Assembly (NCBI GenBank): GCA_018266095.1
Contig: JAFEBC010000678.1
Coordinates: 1-6,073, forward strand
Direction of reading: 5' to 3'
DNA length: 6,073 bases
Source: Deltaproteobacteria bacterium
GTDB lineage: Bacteria > Myxococcota > Myxococcia > Myxococcales > 40CM-4-68-19
Both the position numbers and the translations under genes were made by a program. Positions within the stretch are counted from its first letter, which is position 1. Every line of letters starts with the position of its first letter. The notes beneath the pieces are model-generated. The model was not told the origin of the DNA. It saw only the letters and a list, made by a program, of their open reading frames with translations, and did no database searches. Positions 1 through 4,844 of this stretch are shown in pieces.

Positions 1-658
1 CAAGGCCTGCGAGCAAGGCGGCGCGGTGGCCGTGGGTCTGCACCCGCGCACGCGCGCGCAGCTCTATCGCGGACGCGCCGACTGGGACCTGATCACGCGC
101 ACCAAGCGCGCCGTGAAGATCAGCGTGTGGGGCTCGGGCGACCTCTTCACCGCCGAGGCCGCCGTGCGCATGCTGCGCGAGACGGGCGCCGATGCCGCGC
201 GCATCGCCCGCGGCGCGTGCGGGTATCCGTGGATCTTCCGCGAGCTCATCGCCATGGAGCGCGGCGAGAAGGTGCCCGAGGTCACGCTCGAGGAGTGGCG
301 CAGCACCATCCTGCGGCACGTGGACCTGGCCATCGCCGACAAGCGGGGCGCGTACAAATTGGTGCGGCCTGAGGGCGCGCCTGTGCCGCGCGGCTGGCGT
401 CCGAACGGCGGCCACGAGCAGGAAGTCTTCGGCGACCACGAGGCCGAGCTGGCGGCGGTGCGCGAGCTGCGCAAGCACCTGCTCTGGTACACGCGCGGCC
501 GTCGCGGCGGCGTGGCGTTCCGCAAGCTCGCGCCCACGCTGTGCACGGCCAAGGACATCCGCGAGGCACTCGACCGCATCTTCCCCGCGGACGGCAGCGT
601 GCCTGCGGAAGTGCGCGACGAGCCCGTGGGTCCGCGCACGCTCTCTGCCGACGACTAG
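1..658 (+). CDS. tRNA-dihydrouridine synthase, DusB/NifR3-like, 3' part (5' end outside window)
   Basis: Dus enzymes are FMN- and NADPH-dependent and reduce uridines in the D-loop of tRNA to dihydrouridine. The reading frame is open from base 2 at the left edge, so the catalytic-cysteine half is missing; 218 residues remain. Visible motifs in order: HPRTRAQ followed by Y-x-G-x-A-D-W (fragment residues 14-29), the FMN-phosphate loop GSGD (44-47, normally GNGD), IARGACGYPWIFRE (about 68-81, normally ARGAxGNPWIF), and the C-terminal helical-domain motif LRKHLLWY near nt 466-489. Between the barrel and that motif is an extra Gly/Pro/Arg-rich stretch of roughly 25 residues (about nt 350-440) that Escherichia coli DusB lacks. 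The gene converges on the Nudix gene, 29 bases stop to stop. Assignment to the Dus family is secure; DusB rather than another Dus class is likely. Confidence 0.93.
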   Translation, partial: KACEQGGAVAVGLHPRTRAQLYRGRADWDLITRTKRAVKISVWGSGDLFTAEAAVRMLRETGADAARIARGACGYPWIFRELIAMERGEKVPEVTLEEWRSTILRHVDLAIADKRGAYKLVRPEGAPVPRGWRPNGGHEQEVFGDHEAELAAVRELRKHLLWYTRGRRGGVAFRKLAPTLCTAKDIREALDRIFPADGSVPAEVRDEPVGPRTLSADD

Positions 659-661
659 GGT

Positions 662-683
662 TCCGCGGCCCCGGGGCCGTGGA
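662..683. terminator. GC-rich hairpin between convergent genes, possible terminator
   Basis: The 29-base gap between the two convergent stop codons holds a perfect 14-base palindrome, CGGCCCCGGGGCCG (666-679). Read as plus-strand RNA it extends to a nine-pair stem with a G-U pair and a four-base CCGG loop. Its position suits a shared terminator for dus and the Nudix cluster. No run of T follows on either strand, so it does not meet the usual intrinsic-terminator rule, and a stem this GC-rich can arise by chance in such DNA. Confidence 0.35.
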
Positions 684-687
684 GGGC

Positions 688-1182
688 CTAGCGCCTCGCG
701 AGCCAATCCTTCACGGCCACGCCAGTCGCGAACGGCCAGGGCCGCAGCTCGGCGATGGGCACGCGCTTGAACGCCGCGAGCTCGGCGCCCTTCACGATCT
801 CGCCCGACGCGCGCACGTGGTACGCGAGGATCACCTCGTTGCGCAGGGCGAACGCGTACACGCCCACGAGCGACTCCACGGTCGCGTCCAGGCCGAGCTC
901 CTCCTTCACCTCGCGCAGCGCGCCCGCGGCTGGCTCCTCCTCGGCCTCGAGGAAGCCCGTGACGAGGCCGAACCAGCTCTCCGGCCAGCCCACGTTGCGC
1001 ACCAGGATGACGTGCCCGTCGTGCTCGACGATGGCCGCGACCACCGGCGTGGGGTTCCCGTAGAAGACGTAGCCGCACTTCTTGCCGCACACCTTGCGGG
1101 TGCGACCCTCTTCGGTGACGTCCTCAAGCGGGCTCGCGCAGCGCAGGCAGAAGTTCGCGTCCATGCGGCGAGAGTAGCGCAC
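688..1182 (-). CDS. Nudix hydrolase with N-terminal zinc ribbon
   Basis: Nudix enzymes cleave nucleoside diphosphates linked to another group, often as housecleaning of NAD(H)-like or damaged nucleotides; the substrate cannot be told from sequence. Counting from the ATG at 1164, a zinc ribbon opens the protein (C6-x2-C9 and C26-x3-C30), followed by the linker YGNPTPVV. The Nudix box G-x5-E-x7-R-E-U-x-E-E-x-G-U is complete at residues 70-92, with metal-binding glutamates E85, E88 and E89. The organisation resembles the zinc-ribbon Nudix group that includes NudC, but I do not see the NudC-specific signature and so give no symbol. Start choice: GTG at 1182 has AAGGAG eight bases upstream (1191-1196) and gives 164 aa. 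ATG at 1164 gives a more family-like 158 aa but has no Shine-Dalgarno. It is the last gene of the minus-strand cluster, about 40 bases after the SH3-protein stop. Confidence 0.9.
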   Translation of the reverse strand: MRYSRRMDANFCLRCASPLEDVTEEGRTRKVCGKKCGYVFYGNPTPVVAAIVEHDGHVILVRNVGWPESWFGLVTGFLEAEEEPAAGALREVKEELGLDATVESLVGVYAFALRNEVILAYHVRASGEIVKGAELAAFKRVPIAELRPWPFATGVAVKDWLARR

Positions 1183-1212
1183 AACGCATGCTCCTTCGCG
1201 CGCCACTCTCGC
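1168..1212 (-). promoter_or_regulatory. 13-bp mRNA hairpin with the Nudix ribosome binding site in its loop
   Basis: On the minus strand GCGAGAGTGGCGC (1212-1200) is followed 19 bases later by GCGCTACTCTCGC (1180-1168). The arms pair over 13 positions in RNA, with one G-U wobble at 1204/1176. The loop (1199-1181) contains AAGGAG (1196-1191) and part of the candidate GTG start (1182-1180); the ATG alternative at 1164 lies three bases past the stem. A separate 12-base palindrome, GGCAGGCCTGCC (1213-1224), lies between this stem and the upstream stop codon. The structure could control Nudix translation or act as a processing or attenuation site between the two genes. The pairing is seen directly; the role is inferred. 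Confidence 0.5.
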
Positions 1213-1224
1213 GGCAGGCCTGCC

Positions 1225-2856
1225 TCACCGCAGCGCGACCGACTTCGACTTCCAATCCCCGGCCGCATACCGCGCGAACGCCCGCAGCCGCCCGGCCGCG
1301 TCTGCGTGCGCCACCAGCGCCAGGTTCTTGAGCGCGCGCACCTCGAACTGCCGCACCAGCTTGCCCTGCACCATCGCCTCGCGCGCGACCATGATCGACC
1401 TGGAGTCCGGCGTGAAGCCCGCGAGCTCGATCGCGCCCACGCCCGGATCGATGGCGGCCGGCGGCAGCACCTCGAGCGCCCACGCGCCGCGCGCCCCGCG
1501 ACGCAAGAGCCACAGCTCGGTCCACGTCGGCGTCGGCGAGACCACCAGCGCCACCGCGTCGCCATGCGGGCTCACGCGCGCAGTGGAGGGCCAGGGGACC
1601 GCGTACGAGCAGTGCTCGAGCACCACCGCGCCCTGCTTCGCCTCGCGCGCCCTCGCCGCCCGCAGGGTCAGACAGGTGCGCCCGTCGTCCATCGCCGCGA
1701 ACGTGAGCTGCGGCTGGCTCGACGCCGCCTCGGCCAGCGGATTCTCCTGCGTGTCCTGCGCATGCCGCGCCGCCGACACCCGCACCGCCACCTCGTCGTA
1801 GGTGACCTGCGCCTCCTCCGGGAGCGCCGCGCGATCGACCCCCAGCAGCCGATCGAGCGCGTGCTCGGCCGCGTCGCTCGCGTGCGGCAGGTCCCGCGCC
1901 CGCGCCGCTTGCCCGGCCAGGAAGGCCCACGACTCTGCCTCGCGCAGCCGGACCCGCGCCGCCAGCTCGGGACGCAAGAGGTGCGGCTCCAGGCTCCCCA
2001 GCAGGTCGAGCCGCCAGGCGTGCCACTCGCCCTGCTTGGCGGGCGGCGCCGTGTCATCTCCACAGCGCGACTGCGTGAGCAGGAGCACCGCCCGCGCCGC
2101 TTCGTTCGCGTCCCCATCGCGCAGCGCCCGCGTCTCGGCGGCCCCATCGGTGCAGAGGATCACCTGCCCCGCGATCTCCCGCGGCACGAAGCGGATGCCG
2201 CGCGCCCGCACGGCCTCGAGCTGATCGGCGAGGTTCTGCTGCGGCGTGCTCCAGCGCCGCGAGGCCCGTGCGGCCAGCCGATCGGTCATCTGCGCGATCG
2301 CGTCGTCGAGCGGATCTCCGTGGCCGGGCTCGAGCTCGTCTGTGTGCAGCTCGCGCGCGAGGAGGGCGTAGCTCGTGCCCAGCGCCTCCATGCCCTGCTG
2401 GTCGCGCAGGAAGAGCGCGATCGTCTTCAGCTCCGCGGCGCCCGCGGCGTCGAGCTTGTGCACGCGCACCTGCGAGGGCCGCACGAAGCCCGGCCGCTCG
2501 CGCTGGTGGTCGTAGACCTTGAGGAACCCGGGCTCCTCCCCGCGCAGCTCGAGCAGGTCCCCGCGCGAGAGGACCGCGGACACGGGCGCGCCCGCCCGCG
2601 GGGACGAGCGCAGGGACACCTGGTCATCGACGACGATGGTGACGGTGCGCACCGGATCGCGCTCCGGCGGCAGGGCCTGCGCCCGCGGGCCGCACAGCAT
2701 CACCAGCGAGGCCAGCGACGACGCGAGCAGGAAGCGGCGACCCGCGGGGCGGCGGGGCGGGTGGTGCGGACCGTCGAAGCGCGGTCCCCGATTCGGATGC
2801 GGGCGGTGCCGGCGGCGCGCGCGCGTCAGGCCCCAGAGGAAGAGGAGCGCGATCAT
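1225..2856 (-). CDS. exported protein with bacterial SH3-like domain and PD40-like C-terminal region
   Basis: No specific family recognised. The 543-residue protein starts with a short hydrophobic run (residues 2-10), an Arg/Pro/His-rich stretch, and then a signal-peptide-like segment: RR at 40-41, a hydrophobic core at 42-55, and a possible signal peptidase I site after AQA at 61. Residues 71-132 look like a bacterial SH3 domain (VSLRSSP, LSRGDLLELRG, a Gly-Phe-Val ending), a fold that usually binds peptide or cell-wall ligands. Residues about 135-400 appear mainly helical. Residues about 425-507 contain two segments resembling TolB/PD40 propeller strands (SPHGDAVALVVS and FTPDSRSIMVA). The ATG overlaps the SPFH stop as ATGA (2853-2856), with GGGAG about seven bases upstream, so translation is probably coupled. 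Likely location is the periplasm or outer face of the inner membrane. Catalytic function is not evident. Confidence 0.8.
   Translation of the reverse strand: MIALLFLWGLTRARRRHRPHPNRGPRFDGPHHPPRRPAGRRFLLASSLASLVMLCGPRAQALPPERDPVRTVTIVVDDQVSLRSSPRAGAPVSAVLSRGDLLELRGEEPGFLKVYDHQRERPGFVRPSQVRVHKLDAAGAAELKTIALFLRDQQGMEALGTSYALLARELHTDELEPGHGDPLDDAIAQMTDRLAARASRRWSTPQQNLADQLEAVRARGIRFVPREIAGQVILCTDGAAETRALRDGDANEAARAVLLLTQSRCGDDTAPPAKQGEWHAWRLDLLGSLEPHLLRPELAARVRLREAESWAFLAGQAARARDLPHASDAAEHALDRLLGVDRAALPEEAQVTYDEVAVRVSAARHAQDTQENPLAEAASSQPQLTFAAMDDGRTCLTLRAARAREAKQGAVVLEHCSYAVPWPSTARVSPHGDAVALVVSPTPTWTELWLLRRGARGAWALEVLPPAAIDPGVGAIELAGFTPDSRSIMVAREAMVQGKLVRQFEVRALKNLALVAHADAAGRLRAFARYAAGDWKSKSVALR
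2461..2646 (-). other. SH3-like domain segment of the exported protein
   Basis: This segment encodes residues 71-132. It has the strand pattern of bacterial SH3 domains: a Val/Ile-rich first strand, V-S-L-R-S-S-P as the usual xLNVRxxPxx motif, a hydrophobic-Gly-Asp turn (LSRGDLLEL), and a closing G-F-V-R-P. Assignment is by eye from motif spacing. Confidence 0.65.
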
Positions 2857-4244
2857 TGGCCGTCTCCCTGCGCTGCGCGCGCGGCCACCTGCCCAGGCAC
2901 CGGCTGGTTCAAGAGGCTCTGCGCGAAGAACCCGCTGCTCGACGGCGGCGCGACCACCACCTGCAGGTGCTCGGAGAGCTTCTCCGCGAACGCCTTCTGG
3001 ATGAGGAGCGGGTTCTTCGAGATCACCTCGGCGTCGCGCGCCATCTGCTCGCTGGCGACGCGCCCGAGCTGCTCCGCCTTGAACACGTCGGCCTCGGCCA
3101 GCTTGTGCCGCGCCGTCGCCTCTGCCTCCGCCTCCATCACGCGCGCCTGCGCCGCCGCCTTGGCCTCGGTGGTGCGCTCGATCCCGCGCGCCTCCGCCTC
3201 CATGCGCTTCTGCTGGATCTCCTTCTCCTTGAAGGGCAGCACGTGCTTCATCGCCTCGGCCTGCGCCTTGGCCGCGATCACCTGTTGCTGCCCCCGCGCC
3301 TCCGCCTCGGTCAGGCTGCGCTTGGCCTCCGCCTGCGCCTCGAGCTCGGTCTGGCGCACGAGCTTCTCCTTGAGCTCGAGCGTCACGTGCATGCGATCGT
3401 TCGCCAGCTCCTCCGACAGCATCTGCTCCAGGCCCTGCTTGTACTCGTGCGGAAGATCGACGCTGCCGATGGCGAGCGACTTGAGCAGCACGCCATCGGG
3501 CGCGAGCCGCTCGCCGACCTCCTTCTCCACCGCGGCCGCGAGCTCCATGCGCTTGCCGGTGAAGATCTCGCGCACCGTCTTCTGCGCCACCATTCGATGC
3601 AGCACGCCGTCGACCGTGGGGCCGACGAGATCGCCGCCCACGTCATCCGGCAGGCGGCGCGCGGCGGTGAGGATGCGCTCGGGATCGAGCGACCAGCGCA
3701 CCGTCACTTGCAGGCCGATGGGAAGCCCCTCGAGCGACTGGTACGCGGAGCGATCGGTGGCGAGCGTCGACTCGCCGGGCCGGTACACCTGATCGCGCAG
3801 CGAGAACCGGCGCAGCTCGTGGATGAGCGGGACGACGATCGCGCCGCCCTCGTGGAAGAGCTTCATGTCCCCGGTGAGCCGGCTGGTGCGCAGCGCCACC
3901 TCTCCGGGAGGGATCGCCTTCACCGGCGGGTTGAACACGAGGCCGAGCGTCGCCAGGCCAGCGAGCAGGCCGACGCGCCGCCAGGGCGACGAGAGCCAAT
4001 CTGCGAGGCCGAGCGCCACACCCGTGATCTGCGCCACGACCCACACCGCGGGGCGCTTCATCGCCTTCCCGAGCGCCGCGGGCCTGGCCTCCGTCCGCCC
4101 CTGCTGAACCGCGAGCGCCTCGACGCCCGGTCGCGCCTCGACGCCCGGCCGCGCCTCGACGCCCGGCAGCGCCTCACCGTCCTTGCGTGCCGTCTGAGCC
4201 GGCCCGCTCACCGCTTCGCCCGCGTCCTTCCGCTCCTCGCCCAT
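2853..4244 (-). CDS. SPFH/band 7 domain membrane protein (flotillin/prohibitin-like)
   Basis: SPFH proteins oligomerise at membranes and scaffold microdomains or regulate membrane proteases. From ATG 4244 the product is 463 aa. It has a hydrophilic N-terminus with three PGVEA-type repeats (about residues 27-44), two hydrophobic segments (about 66-81 and 91-104), then a band-7 domain beginning IPPGEVALRTSRLTG and HEGGAIVVPLIHEL. A long Ala/Glu/Lys/Arg-rich coiled coil follows (EAQAEAKR, EAEARG, EAKAAAQA, EAEAEA), and the tail runs NPLLIQKAFAEKLSEHLQVVVAPP, typical of this SPFH group. The ATG is preferred because GAGG lies six bases upstream; an in-frame GTG at 4277 lies inside an operator-like palindrome. 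It is the first gene of the minus-strand cluster and overlaps the next gene by four bases. A specific partner, such as a protease or kinase, is not indicated. Confidence 0.92.
   Translation of the reverse strand: MGEERKDAGEAVSGPAQTARKDGEALPGVEARPGVEARPGVEALAVQQGRTEARPAALGKAMKRPAVWVVAQITGVALGLADWLSSPWRRVGLLAGLATLGLVFNPPVKAIPPGEVALRTSRLTGDMKLFHEGGAIVVPLIHELRRFSLRDQVYRPGESTLATDRSAYQSLEGLPIGLQVTVRWSLDPERILTAARRLPDDVGGDLVGPTVDGVLHRMVAQKTVREIFTGKRMELAAAVEKEVGERLAPDGVLLKSLAIGSVDLPHEYKQGLEQMLSEELANDRMHVTLELKEKLVRQTELEAQAEAKRSLTEAEARGQQQVIAAKAQAEAMKHVLPFKEKEIQQKRMEAEARGIERTTEAKAAAQARVMEAEAEATARHKLAEADVFKAEQLGRVASEQMARDAEVISKNPLLIQKAFAEKLSEHLQVVVAPPSSSGFFAQSLLNQPVPGQVAARAAQGDGQ
4115..4168 (-). repeat. 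three tandem 18-bp repeats in the SPFH gene
   Basis: Three consecutive 18-base units (4115-4132, 4133-4150, 4151-4168) share GCGCCTCGACGCCCGG and differ only in the last two bases. The next unit breaks off after GCGCCT. They encode repeated R/L-P-G-V-E-A hexapeptides in the hydrophilic N-terminal tail ahead of the hydrophobic segments. The unit length is a multiple of three, so copy-number change would keep the frame. This is probably slippage-generated linker sequence, not a folded domain. Confidence 0.9.
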
Positions 4245-4262
4245 GGCCTGCCTCTGCGTTCT

Positions 4263-4277
4263 GTGAACAGTGTTCAC
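4263..4277. promoter_or_regulatory. operator-like palindrome, SPFH-proximal site
   Basis: GTGAACAGTGTTCAC is a perfect inverted repeat with seven-base arms around a central G at 4270. It lies 19 bases upstream of the SPFH ATG. The odd-length TGAAC-N3-GTTCA form is of the kind bound by TetR-family dimers, for example the BioQ type as I recall it. The regulator is not identifiable within the window. Confidence 0.7.
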
Positions 4278-4298
4278 GTTTGCGACGTTCTTCGTGAA
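4269..4298 (-). promoter_or_regulatory. possible sigma-70-like promoter for the SPFH cluster
   Basis: On the minus strand TTCACG (4298-4293, four of six matches to TTGACA) is separated by 18 bases from AACACT (4274-4269, three of six matches to TATAAT). Transcription would start about 20 bases before the SPFH ATG. Both hexamers overlap the operator palindromes, which would fit repression by occlusion. The matches are weak, so this is a suggestion only. Confidence 0.25.
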
Positions 4299-4308
4299 CC
4301 CTGTTCAC
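4294..4308. promoter_or_regulatory. operator-like palindrome, distal site
   Basis: GTGAACCCTGTTCAC repeats the same GTGAAC-N3-GTTCAC half-sites as the proximal palindrome, with only the middle bases changed. The centres (4270 and 4301) are 31 bases apart, close to three helical turns, so two bound dimers would sit on the same DNA face. Exact half-site conservation with variable spacer is what selection for protein binding would give. Confidence 0.7.
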
Positions 4309-4380
4309 TTTTCGTGCCGACGTGGCCGCGCGACGCCTGCGATGCTCGTGGGTGTGGAGGGAGACGTGGGCCGCTCTACG

Positions 4381-4412
4381 ATTTGAGTACTTTGATCTAC
4401 ACTTCATCGAAC
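4381..4412 (+). promoter_or_regulatory. AT-rich patch before the plus-strand gene pair, possible promoter
   Basis: About a third of these 32 bases are G or C, in sharp contrast to the surroundings. It contains TACACT (4398-4403, four of six matches to TATAAT), which would place a transcription start within a few bases of the ATG at 4413. No good -35 hexamer lies 16-18 bases further up and no Shine-Dalgarno precedes the ATG, so a leaderless mRNA is possible. I found no -24/-12 sigma-54 promoter in 4309-4412. Confidence 0.3.
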
Positions 4413-4832
4413 ATGGACCCCTGGCTCCAGCACCTGCGGCACGACCTGCTCAAGCGAGCCCTGTGGCCCGCGCGCGACCTCCAAGAGACGCTCGCGACTG
4501 GAGACGCGACGCCCGGCGAGGTGCGGGCGCTGCGCAACGGGCTGCTCGACTTGCGCGACGAGGCCGGGAGGCCGATCACCGCCTCGACCCTGCTCAGGTC
4601 CGCCCGCTCGGACGCGCCGGCCTCGATCTCCGCGGACCGCCTCGACGATCTGCAGACCCTGGTCGACGAAGCCGAGCGGCTCGTGCGCGCGCTCGATCCG
4701 GCCGCGGCGTTGGCCCGCGATTCGCAACAGCTCTCGATCGCCCTGCGCGCGGTGCTGGCGCTGGGCCCTGCCTTCGACGCGCTGTCGCCGTCCGACGTTG
4801 CAACGCCTGCGCCCCAGCGGCGCAAGACCTGA
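4413..4832 (+). CDS. small helical protein of unknown function, partner of the downstream regulator
   Basis: Not recognised. The 139-residue product has no signal peptide or membrane segment, so it is probably cytoplasmic. It seems largely helical: an N-terminal helix with LRHDLLKRALWPARDL (residues 8-23), a helix rich in Leu/Arg (36-48), a possible helix at 75-95, and one at 100-118. It ends in a Pro-rich basic tail. The H10-D11-L12 and P19 arrangement recalls the H-box of histidine-kinase dimerisation domains, but no ATPase domain follows, so any phosphotransfer role is speculative. Coding status is supported by strong G/C bias in third positions and by tight placement 12 bases before the regulator. 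The frame stays open far upstream, antisense to the SPFH gene; I take ATG 4413 because it is the only ATG near the AT-rich patch. No Shine-Dalgarno is visible. Confidence 0.72.
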   Translation: MDPWLQHLRHDLLKRALWPARDLQETLATGDATPGEVRALRNGLLDLRDEAGRPITASTLLRSARSDAPASISADRLDDLQTLVDEAERLVRALDPAAALARDSQQLSIALRAVLALGPAFDALSPSDVATPAPQRRKT

Positions 4833-4844
4833 GCTGAGCACGCC

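Noticed and set aside
2674..2751. Tat signal or lipoprotein signal in the SH3 protein
   Set aside because: RR is followed directly by F without the spacer residue of the Tat motif, and the cysteine at 55 is preceded by VML, not a lipobox with a small residue before the Cys.
541..3792. Very long plus-strand open frame (1083 codons) opposite the SH3, Nudix and SPFH genes
   Set aside because: It is antisense to three genes with clear domains. Its product is Arg/Pro/His/Leu-rich low-complexity sequence, as expected where GC-rich DNA lacks stop codons.
4245..4277. GTG at 4277 as the SPFH start
   Set aside because: It lies within the proximal palindrome and lacks a ribosome site, while ATG 4244 has GAGG six bases upstream.
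4263..4308. LexA (SOS) boxes
   Set aside because: The Gram-positive-type LexA box has GAAC-N4-GTTC with an even centre; these sites have a three-base spacer, and no DNA-repair gene is nearby.
2856..4412. Upstream extension of the small plus-strand gene, antisense to the whole SPFH gene
   Set aside because: The frame is open only because the opposite strand is coding and GC-rich. The sequence has no recognisable domain and the promoter-like patch at 4381-4412 separates it from the true start.
4309..4412. Sigma-54 (-24/-12) promoter ahead of the plus-strand pair
   Set aside because: Each GG candidate (4324, 4356, 4368) lacks a GC ten bases further on.
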